Origin: Antilocapra americana
Lineage: Eukaryota > Chordata > Mammalia > Artiodactyla > Antilocapridae
Assembly (NCBI GenBank): GCA_007570785.1
Contig: ML660774.1
Coordinates: forward strand, 703,309 to 767,308
Direction of reading: 5' to 3'
DNA length: 64,000 nt
Shown piece by piece: positions 49,949-59,965 of this stretch. A model generated the notes under the pieces. That model worked only from the letters and a program-made list of their open reading frames with translations, ran no database searches and was not told the origin of the DNA. Position 1 is the first letter of the stretch; every line of letters starts with the position of its first letter. The translations under genes were made by a program, and so were the position numbers.

Positions 49949-51449
49949 GCATATAAGCTTCTACCATTGTCTTTTCATTAATTTGGTGAAAGTATATTTT
50001 CATCTTTTAGCTATTTTGGGATGATTTCACTATCATGTAGAATGCATATTTCTATCTTATGCAAATTAATAACCTAAAGACTTGAGATATTTATACATTA
50101 AAGTAGCAACAATAGTCTGCTTCTTTAATAGAGATTTAAACATCAAAGTATTTGAGCTTTGAAAGTATTCAGGGTGAGTTCATGTGATATTATATGTCAT
50201 TATAATGCCCTATGTACCCAAATCCTTTTTACCCAGTGACGTAGGTATGGCGTTTAGGGACTGACCATCATGCCTTCGTGGTCTATGGCTAGAAATGTCC
50301 CCTCCAGGGACAGACACAAACTTGGCACACAGGACAGGTGGAAGCGTATTATAAGCAGATCTACAATACGTAGCCTTTCTACACTGAATGATCAAATACC
50401 TTGGATTTTCCCCAACTGTCTCAAAACCAAACATCCATTAACATCCTGTTGCCACACTACAGAAATCAGGACAATTGCTGGTAAGCTTATAAAAAGAAAA
50501 CATGTAATAATTTAGGTGGGAAAGAATTGAAGAATCACTCTTAAGAAAATCATATGAAGAAAATATGTCTCTTCATATGCAGAGGTATTTTGAGGACCAA
50601 GTTTTCAGGTGAAATAAATTACAAAATAAATATCTAATTACAATCTTTACAAGTATCGAAATGGTAAATTACATCTTCCTGGTTTACTCTAAAATATTCA
50701 TCTCCTCCCAATCTGTCCAAACTAGGACAGTACTGAAGTTGACCTTGCTGAGAAGTCTAACTTTCAAACACTGAAGCATTGCTATTTACACAAGGGTATC
50801 CATCTGAATACCTCCTCTTTCATTATATCCATGTTATAATAACTGATTTTTGGGTTTGAGTAAATTTTCTGCTGCATTAAAAAATTAAAACAGCAAGTAC
50901 AAAGTAATTATGTTATTTACTTGATAGTTCATTTTCTGCCCCCATTCTGGTCTTAACTTTAGTAAGAATACTTGTAAGCAGATTTGAAATGAAGGAATCA
51001 CTAGGACACTTTGGGATTCTCTCTCTTTTAATTGCTAGCTTATTTGAGAATAAGTGTATAAACAATGGAAAATCCAATCTTATATAAGTTTTTTTATATA
51101 TCATTTCAACAGATTGTCTAAAAATATTTAACTTGATAAGAAAGAACATGTAAGCCATTAATGGATGGCAGCTTGAAGAACCATTAAGAGGTAAATGTGT
51201 GTGTGTGTGTGTGTGTGTATCTAAGCATGACCACTGTTTACGTTGCTTGCTCTGTTTGGAATTCAAGCCAGAAGAGCCAAGACGACTGTTATTAGTATAT
51301 TTTATAAATGCTTCTGAGTAGAACAGTGATGGGTGCTTACATAAGTTAAGTGGTCATCACTATCATCATAAGTCCAGAGCATATAGAGGAGCTCAAACAA
51401 CATGTATGGGTGGTCAACAAGTGAGGAGAGCAGGCACTGCCAGGCACTT
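49949..51449. other. Unassigned intron 1 sequence
   Basis: AT-rich DNA with a TG microsatellite near the end (51196-51218). No gene or recognised transposon. Confidence 0.55.
51196..51218. repeat. TG microsatellite
   Basis: An uninterrupted TG run of 23 nt, likely length-polymorphic. Confidence 0.95.
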
Positions 51450-51720
51450 TGAGGAAGTCTCAGGTTTCCACAATATTTCTCTGTTTTTCTCTGGTTTTTT
51501 GGATTCTCCAGCCAAATAGGTCTGTTCCCAGTTGCCCAAACACCCCCTGACTGCACTGGCATTACTGGCCTCTGTCCTCCACTCTCACACTTCAATATCC
51601 CAAACATCCCTCCCACCCTCCTTTCTGTAACCCACATTAAACCATTTTTCACAGCTGACTCAACATCACCCCACCTTTCCCGTGACTGCCAATGCATCCC
51701 CCAGAAGCCTAGCCAATGAC
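51450..51720 (+). mobile_element. Probable L2 LINE fragment
   Basis: The text ttctccagccaaataggtctgttcccag, then gcactggcattactggcctctg and ttttcacagctgactcaacatcacc parallels the L2 3' region. The copy is decayed and the call rests on pattern order only. Confidence 0.4.
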
Positions 51721-53027
51721 TTTTGGTAAATCAAGAGGCTCTTACAAAATGTCTTATAATTGTCTGCATTTATAGATTAACTCATTTCTGGTATTTTTAA
51801 TGAGTAAGTTTCTTAAAAACAATTATACACTTGCTTTAGACAGGAATCACTCACTCTACGTTTTTTGCATCACTCATTGCATGGTAGTTTCCTGTTTAGA
51901 ACTGAAGCTGCCGCTAGTGAGGATTAATTAAAACATCCCTGAATTGAAGTAGATTTAAACATGAGAATTTGGAGTAAAAACATATAAACCTAGTTCTAAT
52001 GGGTAAAGTAAGAGGTAGGGGTGTCCACAGGGCCTTCTTCTTGAGTCTTTCAATTTCCCTGCCAGACCGTTATGAGGCAACAGGTGACTGAGGCAGAAAG
52101 CCCTTTGGAAGAGGAGAGTTCTGCATTCCAATCCTTTACCACAAGCCCTGCGGACTGCATAAACGCAGATTCCAAAAGTTTTCAAGAAACCCAGTACATA
52201 TGCATTTTAATTCTCCCTCCACACCCAGCAGGGTCTGTGGCAGCATCTCATAAATAAGTATATTATTATTTCTTCAATGAAGCTTAGATATATTCAAACT
52301 TAGAGGGTACGTAAAGACTATACATAGCTTTATGTCAGATCAGGTCATGGTTACAGAACCAAATAAATGTATGAAAATGAGCTCTGCGGTTTCAGAAATG
52401 CAGAAAAGGAGTCATCAGGGATCCCTTCTAACACTTGACAGCTACTGGAGTGCTATCAGTACCAGAAAAGGGTGAGACCCCACCAGCAAAAGGTATTTTA
52501 AGGCACCTATTTGATTCTGTGATAGATGCCCAATAAAGCAAACTAAATGAGTGTAATTTTTCTCTAACAGTTAAACTACAAAATAAGTAAATCAATTGTG
52601 GATAGAAGCCTCCTGAATAATTTGCATGAGTAAATTTCGGAAGAAAGGATGACACTGACAAATCTAAAATATTTACAGTAAATTTTAGCATTATAATATA
52701 AATCAATCACTATCTCTTATTGTTTAAAGTTCTCTGCTACATTAATATTTCCAATGTGAAAAATCAATGATACCTTAATTCACAACTACTACAAATCTGA
52801 GGTTATAACTTGGTGTTCGGCAACAAAAAGTAGACGTTTGAAGTATTCAGAGAATGCAACAGGAATAATGTAACATAACAGGTGAAAAAGGCTGCAATGT
52901 AATATTTAGAAGTTGAAGGAGATATCATTCTTCTGCATCGAAAGTCTGTTCTTTCAAACCCAATTATTCCTGAAAGGTCATATAACATAGGTAAGATCAC
53001 TGTGTTTCACTGAAGTTATATTAGGGA
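51721..53027. other. Unassigned intron 1 sequence
   Basis: About 1.3 kb of AT-rich DNA with no gene or recognised element. Confidence 0.55.
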
Positions 53028-53083
53028 AACTTAGAAACAGGAATTGTTTCTAAGTTGTACAGTTAGTGCAACTTAGAAACAAT
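53028..53083. repeat. Three-arm inverted repeat with competing stems
   Basis: Arm 1 (53028-53039, aacttagaaaca) is the exact complement of 53045-53056 across a 5-nt loop. The same middle arm, extended to 53043-53057, is the exact complement of arm 3 (53069-53083, caacttagaaacaat). The 12-bp and 15-bp stems exclude each other. Confidence 0.9.
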
Positions 53084-53397
53084 AATTGTCAGAAATTGTT
53101 GTTAGGCCTCTAGGTTTGCAGCCATTATTGTAATAGTACTATGGATTAGGCTAGTTATGACCCACCTTTAATCAGAGAGCATCCTGGGGTGAACCCTGGA
53201 AGAAAGTCCCAGTTTCTTTCAGATTGTTCTATTGTGGGGAATATAAGAGGGGACCCTGGCTGCAGAGCAATACTTCCCTCTGCCTCCTTGCACACTGGTC
53301 CACTTACAAGAGGAAGAGAGTATGGGCAATAGGCCTTTAGCAACCCTGTAGGCTCTAACTCATTACCATGCTTTTCTAAACTATATGCTGCAAAAGG

Positions 53398-53428
53398 TTT
53401 TTTTTTGTTTGTTTGTTTGTTTGTTTTT
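53398..53428. repeat. (TTTG)n microsatellite
   Basis: A T run followed by five GTTT units and a second T run. Confidence 0.95.
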
Positions 53429-54142
53429 AAAGGAAAAAGCTCTATTCCTGCTCCTGGTTATATCATTTGAGTCTTAGATTCATCATCTTTAATAAAAAAT
53501 ATAACACCCATCTCACAAAGATGCAGTGGAAAACAAAATGAAATTAATGTACAGGTAACGGGAACATTGCAGATACACCCTAAACACGGGCTATTTAAAC
53601 ATCTGCTCTCGGTGTAGGTGTGCGTGGTGTCCAGGGGGTGGTCTGAACTTGTGAAGACCCCTATGATCACCAAAAATGACAGCAGTGCTGAGACACAGTC
53701 AGTCCTCATTCCCTCACACCTGCATGTACTGAACTCAAAAAAATGTATAAGGATCTAGGTATTTAAACTCTGTCTAAAAAACTTCTATTTTTTTGGAATG
53801 AAAGTATATTTCATGATATGAAGTAATTCTTCCTTTTGTTAATCATAAATCAACTTTTAAAAACAAACTCAACTTCAACCACAGTGAACTCTTATCTAAC
53901 CTCATGTTGGCAAATAATTGTAGTTAGTAATCTAGTGCTTTTTTTAGGTTTTGCAGGGTTTTTTTTTTTTAGTTTTCTCATAATTTTAAATATTTCCTCT
54001 TTTTATCCCAACATATCTAGTTAATTTAACTTACAAAATTAGGTAAAACTACCTGCCTTACTTTTCTGACATTGACTTGCTTGTACTCACATCCTTGGGA
54101 TAAACTATTTAGACGTTTTTAGTAAATTATACAACCATAAAT

Positions 54143-54332
54143 GGGCTTCCCTTGTGGCTCAGCTGGTAAAGAATCTGACTGCAGTGTGGGAGACTTGGGT
54201 TTGATCCCTGGGTTGGGAAGATGCCCTGGAGAAGGAAACGGCTACCCACTCCAGTATTCTGGCCTGGAGAATTCCACTTATAGTCCATGGAGTCACAGAG
54301 TAGGACACGACTGAGCGACTTTCACTTCACTC
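54143..54332 (+). mobile_element. Bov-tA SINE with target duplication
   Basis: The copy runs from gggcttcccttgtggctcag to gagcgactttcacttcactc. Flanks acaaccataaat (54131-54142) and acaactataaat (54333-54344) differ at one base. Confidence 0.93.
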
Positions 54333-54415
54333 ACAACTATAAATAGTTAGAAAAGGAACCTAGGTCTAGGAACAAGGAGATCTTGTTTCCATTTGTGATT
54401 TTACCCAACTTTACG

Positions 54416-54535
54416 TGAAGATCCCCTGGAGAAGGGAAAGGCTACTCACTCCAGTGTTCTGGCCTGGACAACTGCATGGACTGTATAGGCCATGGGGTTG
54501 CAAAGAGTTGGATATGACTGAGTGACTTTCACTTT
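54416..54535 (+). mobile_element. Partial Bov-tA SINE
   Basis: The copy begins inside the element (gaagatcccctggagaaggg) and reaches the gactgagtgactttcacttt end. It lies about 80 bp after the previous copy, in the same orientation, and lacks the tRNA-like head. Confidence 0.88.
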
Positions 54536-56229
54536 GGGGCTTTGGGGGTGGGGTGAAGGATGGGATAGTTAACCATGATTCACACCTTGTGAGCTGTCTT
54601 CTATTTATTAAAAAAAAAATTCTGAAGTGTAAATTAACAAAAGTCTGCATTTCTTGGGTATTATGTATATGTAGCACCTTCTACTAACCTTCTGCAATCT
54701 CTTCTTAAGGTTTATGTAGAGGACAGAAAATTAACAATTAGTCCTGATTGTTATCAGGGCTTATATCCAAATAAGGCACTTGTTTTGTCCACTAGGGAGA
54801 GACATGGAGTATTTGGACCATGTCTCTTGGCATTTTCATGGCAAGGACACAGCAGCTCCGCTGAAGGCAATAATGACACGCCCTCTCAAGTTTCTACCCA
54901 ACCGCTGGGGAACACTTCAGAGAGGGAAAAATACTGCGCTTTGTGCATGGTCAACCACGAAAAGCCAACAAAATTCATAAAGGTTTTCACGGCAAAGAAA
55001 AAATTTAATTAAATCACCAATGAAGATAGTTTTGAGAATTAAGAATAAATTAACTCCAACCACACAGAGAAGTATACAAACACACGCACATGCACACATT
55101 TGGGTCCCTCCATTCAGGATCCATCCAACAGAGAGTGAGTGACTTACACAGGCTCTTGGCTTACCAGGATAGGCTTCTAACTGTACCTGTTATTTTACAG
55201 TTTCTTAACTATAAACCAAAGTAAGTTATCCTAGGCAGTATAGAGGAGTTCTCTTCCTAAGTCATACTTGTAAGAAATAGTTTAACTCTGAGAAAACAGA
55301 AAGTGAATCAATATCATGAAATCCAAGGCATTTAAGCTGCAGAAGCATTAGTGGGTCTGACTACATTTTTTTGTGGCATTTGAGGACAGGAAGACATTCT
55401 TATGGCACTAATTTTACCAATGTAAATATCTGTGTTGAAAATTATTTTACAAGTCACACAAAACACTCTCTTCTTCACTTTAGTGTCTATGTTTTTACTC
55501 CAGTTTTTTTCCTTGACCCCACTGAATGACAAATTCCAACATTTTATTTTTTCCCCCCAAATTTAAGTACAAAAGTATTTTGTTTTTGTTTTTCTTTAAA
55601 TCAGTCTTCTCAATCTTAAAAGTGTATTTCAAAATAAAACTGGGAAGGCAATTTAATTTGTACACATTCAATATATGCTAATCAGTAAAGTCCACTCAAG
55701 GTTAGCAGTTACAAACCCGGCACTACTCTTGCCATCAGATGAAATAAAGTGCTGCAATCTAGTTGCAGCCAGGGGGTACCACAAGTGTGTGAAGTCAGAC
55801 TTCCCATCTTATCTGGAATATGAAACTTTTTCATGAATTCAAGAACTTTATTAAGCATATTCTCCATGCTTATATCAGATCTGAGCTTTTAAGGTAAACG
55901 TACTTTCTTTTAGAAGAGCAAACACAAACAATATGTGACATTTGGGAATCAGACTGTCTCCAAAGCATCTTGGCAACATTTTTCAGGCAAAGAGTTAAAC
56001 ATCTCATTGAGAAACAAACAAGAAAATCCACCTTACTGTCACAGTTCTTGACCACATTTCAGAAATGCAGGGTTTACTAAGTCGAAAAGCCATGCCTGGT
56101 GGTGATTTGAGATCCTGTTGCATCTCAAGCGTGACCAACTTCTCCAAGTGACTCTGAAGTCTGATGCCCTCAAGCCCCCTTACTATTCCTCAGAAGAGGA
56201 CCACTCCAGAAAAAGCAGCCTCGGATGAC
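54536..56229. other. Proximal intron 1, unassigned
   Basis: About 1.7 kb between the last SINE and the CpG island. No recognised transposon or gene. Absence of young repeats this close to the promoter would fit regulatory use, but I see no direct proof. Confidence 0.5.
55763..55781 (+). promoter_or_regulatory. CTCF-like motif (weak candidate)
   Basis: The segment ttgcagccagggggtacca resembles the CTCF core around CCAGGGGG. It lies about 1 kb inside intron 1. A single motif match by eye is weak evidence. Confidence 0.2.
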
Positions 56230-56613
56230 TGCTCATCCAAGCCCTGGGAGCTGCCGCGGTCCCAACTCACTTGGCTAGGGAAGAAAGGAACCCTCCCCGC
56301 GGGTTACCCGGGGCTCCAGCACAGCTCGGCTCACCGGTGGGGACCGCTCCGCAGCCGGTGGGTTATAGGAGCGCTGTCACCAGCCACCTAACGAGCCCTG
56401 CACTCGCGTCAATTGCTTTCCTATTTAGAAACAACTTCCTATGAAAAAAGAAAAGTTTTCTCTCAGACGCGCTACACTCAGCTCAGCAACTTCGGATCCA
56501 ACGCACACAGGAGGAACCACAAGCCCGTCCTGTGCACAGGTCCTGGGTCCTCGGCGACCCCCTCCCCGGCCCCCACGGTCCCCGGCCCCCACGTCCCCGC
56601 AGCGCGCACCCAC

Positions 56614-56760
56614 CTGGGCCTCGCCCGCGTCCGGCTCCGTGTCCGAGAAGCCCAGTCCCGACTCGAAGGCGGCGGCGGCGGCGGGCGCCCGGCGCGGCCC
56701 GGGGAGCAGCGCAGCGGCCAGCAGGGAACACGCCAGGGCGCAGAAGCCCAGCAAGTGCAT
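56614..56760 (-). CDS. VEGFC: VEGFC exon 1 (signal peptide and start of propeptide)
   Basis: This 147-nt coding segment gives residues 1-49. The start ATG has an ideal context (gccaccATG). Residues 1 to about 31 are a signal peptide with a Leu/Ala-rich core (CSLLAAALLP), followed by a short alanine run made by a GCC/GCG-type repeat (about 56668-56685) and the acidic SDTEPDAGEA stretch of the N-terminal propeptide. The donor is CAG|GTGGGT in phase 0, which joins exactly to exon 2. Length and phase match human exon 1. Differences from human, recalled from memory, include F7C, S8A, V9L, E24R and D37G-L38F. The mature factor is secreted after signal removal and two propeptide cleavages. Identity is secure. 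Confidence 0.96.
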
Positions 56761-56959
56761 GGTGGCCGGGCCGCGGGCGCGGGGGCCGGGCGCCCCGGCG
56801 AGGCTGCCGCGCGGCTCGGCCCTGTCCCCGAGGGCCGCCCGGGACCCCGCGGAGCCGCGGCGGCGGCGGCGGCGGGCCCGGGCTCGGTGCTCGCGGCGCT
56901 GCGAGCCGCTCTCCCGCCGGCGCCCGCGAGCCGAGGGCTCAGGGCAGCGCCTCACAGGA
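56761..56959 (-). other. VEGFC: VEGFC 5'UTR (visible part)
   Basis: 199 nt of very GC-rich leader lie between the start codon and the gap. There is no upstream ATG in this part on the minus strand. It contains a second GCC-type trinucleotide run (about 56857-56874). The frame of the start codon stays open up to the gap, as is common in CpG islands. Confidence 0.8.
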
Positions 56960-57359
56960 NNNNNNNNNNNNNNNNNNNNNNNNNNNNNNNNNNNNNNNNN
57001 NNNNNNNNNNNNNNNNNNNNNNNNNNNNNNNNNNNNNNNNNNNNNNNNNNNNNNNNNNNNNNNNNNNNNNNNNNNNNNNNNNNNNNNNNNNNNNNNNNNN
57101 NNNNNNNNNNNNNNNNNNNNNNNNNNNNNNNNNNNNNNNNNNNNNNNNNNNNNNNNNNNNNNNNNNNNNNNNNNNNNNNNNNNNNNNNNNNNNNNNNNNN
57201 NNNNNNNNNNNNNNNNNNNNNNNNNNNNNNNNNNNNNNNNNNNNNNNNNNNNNNNNNNNNNNNNNNNNNNNNNNNNNNNNNNNNNNNNNNNNNNNNNNNN
57301 NNNNNNNNNNNNNNNNNNNNNNNNNNNNNNNNNNNNNNNNNNNNNNNNNNNNNNNNNNN
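56960..57359. other. Assembly gap (400 N)
   Basis: Exactly 400 ambiguous bases lie within the CpG island. The round length suggests an estimated or placeholder gap size. Long ORFs that appear to cross it are artefacts of translating N. Confidence 1.
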
Positions 57360-57730
57360 GACGCGGGCGGGCCGGGGGCGAGGCCCGGAGCCGCGGGCGC
57401 CCGGGCGGGGGGCCGCCGGCGGCGCCTCCGGAGCGGCGCCCGCGGGGAGCGGCTCGGAGGCGGAGCGGGGCGCGGAGACACGTGCGAGGCGCGTGGTGCG
57501 CGCGAAGCCCCGGCGCGGAGTCGCGGCGGCAGGGCGCCCACCCGGGCTCGGGGCCGGGGCCCGCCGCCGCCGCCTCGCGTGTGCTCGGCTCCCGAAGGTG
57601 GGAAGCCCCACTTTGACCTGGAGCGACTATCGTAAACTCTCGGGTGCTGAGGCCCGAGGTCCACCCACAGCTCCCTGAAACTCCCCGCGGGTGAGCCCCG
57701 GGTGTACTCGGAGCCTCGCCTCTCCTCGGT

Positions 57731-58478
57731 GACCGGGAGCCACCCACCCCGCCCGTCGTCCTTGACCTGTTTGAGGCCAACGTCCCGTCCCGGGAAAGTG
57801 TTTTCTTCCACCTAGTCATTGCTTTGACGTCTGGACTTCACTCCGTAAACCAAGTCTAGCTTCCTTCTGTGAGTTCTTCAAACCGTAGTAACCCCGCACC
57901 GCGCACCGATTTTAAAGACCCCTCCAAGTTGCCCCCTCAACCGTACCCTCATCTTGCGTGTTCCCCAGCTGGTATACTCCCCAGAACGTGACTCAGCACT
58001 TAGGCGTGTTCCTGCAAGCTTGAGGAAAGAGCCTTCCTGGTCCAGATGTCATACATGGGTTGGTGTGGAGGCCGCCTGGGATGGAGTTTATTTTCTGGCA
58101 GTCAAATCAGTGTTGACTCAGGTTACACTGAAAATCAACTAAATTTCTCAATTTTTTTCTTTTACCTGTGTACTGCTGTTTCATCATGTTCATGGTTCTC
58201 TCCATTTGTGTAGTCGGTAGAAGGTGCCCAAGATTTGAGCTTTGTTGCTTCTCTTATTAGACCCTGTCCTCTCAGAGTTAGTCCGTCATTGTAGCTTGTT
58301 GAGATGTTTGGGAAAGCTGAGGCCGCCGGGGTAGTAGTTCTTTCATTATCTTCCTGTTCTTTGCCTTTTTGATTAATTTGCTGTGTTTGTCTTCAGATAA
58401 AATAGCTGAAAGGGAAGCGCTAAGGACAGACCTGGGTGGGATTTAAGCTGATACTGGAGCTTCCTTTTAACCATTATA
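57731..58478. other. VEGFC 5' flank, unassigned
   Basis: About 750 bp upstream of the CpG island with no recognised repeat and no gene. A 62-codon plus-strand open frame (57954-58142) has no known domain. Confidence 0.55.
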
Positions 58479-58650
58479 GTGAGTCTCAACTTTGACTGCA
58501 CCTGGAATACCAAAAAGATTTCAAAACCACTCCTGAGTGTATTTGCACCTGTGTACACCATCATGAGACTCCTTAATTGGTGTGAGTTAAGATGTGAGCC
58601 TCGGGATCCTGTTAGGTAACGAAGCTGAGCATCTCTAACTGGAGCCTGTC
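58479..58650 (+). mobile_element. MER5-like hAT DNA transposon remnant
   Basis: The text gtgagtctcaactttgactgcacctggaatacc matches the terminal part of MER5A/Charlie elements, and the later gcctcgggatcctg stretch fits the middle. The copy is old and diverged. Confidence 0.5.
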
Positions 58651-58746
58651 TTACCCCTGAGGACTGTAAAGTCAACAGAATTGAAATGTGTCATAATAAG
58701 TATATTATTTGTTTTATTTGAAATGGAGGAGTAATCACATGGACTT

Positions 58747-58763
58747 CCCCCCCCCCCCCCCCC
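58747..58763. repeat. C17 homopolymer
   Basis: Seventeen consecutive C on the plus strand (G17 on the minus strand). Such tracts are prone to sequencing error and can form G-quadruplex or i-motif structures. A 12-bp palindrome ccccccgggggg lies nearby at 59073-59084. Confidence 0.95.
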
Positions 58764-59279
58764 GAAAATGCTGTCTTCCTGCTATGGTTGGTTATTAAGT
58801 ATAGGAAATGCTGGCAAAATGTATACTTGAGTGAAAAAGAAAAAAAATCGATGATCTCAGAAAACAATCCCACATTAGTTGGACCAGGGCTTATCTGTTT
58901 CCCCGTTTGTATGTTTCGGTTTTGCTTGCTTATCATATGGAAAGTGCTTTCTACCACCAGCCCACTTTGAAGTGTAAGAAGGACATTTTCCCTGGTTTGT
59001 GAGTCCTTCACTAGCTTCAGATAGCACCTGTTTAATAATAGAGCTTCTAAACAATGATTTTTCAAAAAGTAACCCCCCGGGGGGAGAAATTGAGAAGGGG
59101 ACTTAGGGAACAGACCCTATCCTCAGACCCCAGCTGGAGTGACACCTCTCGTCTGCTTTAAGTATTGGGTTTCTGTTTTGTTTGAAGGCACATAATGATT
59201 ATAGTTTCTTCCTTTATTCAGTGTTCTTCAGTATCCATTCTCACCATCTTTAGTTTATTTCTGATTTCAGTTTTTCTTC
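58764..59279. other. 5' flank, unassigned
   Basis: About 500 bp with no recognised element or gene. Confidence 0.55.
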
Positions 59280-59965
59280 CTTTTTGCTTCTTTAATTTTA
59301 CTTTGCTGCTGTATTTCAAACGTTTTTAGTTGAACGCTTAGACTATTTGTCTTTTGTCTATTTTCTAATGAACTTACTTAAAATACATTTCCATCCAAGT
59401 TTTGCTTTGCATATACTTACCACTTTTGTTGTGCTTTCTTTGTTGAGCAATTGTAAATTATCTTAATTACCCTATGACCCTTCTCTTTTTCTTTACCTGA
59501 AAAATTATTTCATTTTTGTAATTTATAGGCTTTTGGAATTTTTGTCATTAATTTTAATTTTATTACGTTTAATTGTACTGTAAAATGATATTGATTTTAG
59601 AAACTCATTTGAGCTTTCTTTGTGACTTTGTACATGGTTGCTTACTGGAGCTAATTCTCTGTGTGCTCTCTTTTTGTTGGATATCAAGTTTGAGCTTATT
59701 AATTTTAGTATTCAAATCTTGGTTGGAAGTGAGTTGTTAAAATCGCCAGTTACAATTATTGACTTTATTTTCTGTTTCTAAGTGTAATTCTTTCAGTTAT
59801 TTCTTTATATAATTTGATGCTGTACTGCTAGCATGAGATGTTCATGATGACATATTTTTAAATCTAATTTTCCTTTTACTAGTATATGATGTCCAGTTTT
59901 GTAACTTCTAATGATTTTATTTGAAATTCTGCTTTCTCTAATATTAAAATCTTAGTCTTTGAGAA
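59280..59965 (-). mobile_element. Old L1 ORF2 fragment
   Basis: The plus strand resembles the complement of the L1 reverse transcriptase region in decayed form: gagttgttaaaatcgccagttacaattattgac, then tatgatgtccagttttgtaac and gattttatttgaaattctgctttctctaatatt. Boundaries are approximate. Confidence 0.5.

Larger units (their letters stand above)
2254..56613 (-). other. VEGFC: VEGFC intron 1
   Basis: The intron is 54360 bp, from the donor CAG|GTGGGT after exon 1 to the acceptor before exon 2. A first intron of this size is typical of mammalian VEGFC. It has no additional exon that I can support. Most recognised content is transposable elements in both orientations. Shorter unlabelled gaps between listed elements (for example 8078-8664, 8793-9294, 20901-21906, 23609-24923, 38738-39225, 40038-40865 and 44129-44688) are AT-rich intronic DNA where I see nothing specific. 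A possible L2 3' fragment ending in an aataaa-type stretch lies around 24025-24090. Confidence 0.95.
56230..57730. promoter_or_regulatory. VEGFC: VEGFC CpG island and promoter region
   Basis: The sequence turns sharply GC- and CpG-rich and surrounds exon 1. It includes GGGCGG boxes (57365-57370 and 57403-57408) on the upstream side of the assembly gap. No TATA box is visible next to the visible 5'UTR. This fits the TATA-less, Sp1-type promoter known for VEGFC. The transcription start (minus strand) must lie within or close to the 400-N gap. A GC-rich, structured leader is expected; human and mouse VEGFC leaders have been reported to support internal initiation, which this window cannot test. 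Confidence 0.85.

Noticed and set aside
51302..51697. 131-codon minus-strand ORF
   Set aside because: No recognisable domain; it overlaps a probable old L2 fragment read in antisense.
56413..57819. Very long open frames on both strands across the CpG island (up to 464 codons)
   Set aside because: They cross 400 N and GC-rich sequence with few stop codons. Only the VEGFC exon 1 part is real; the rest is an artefact.
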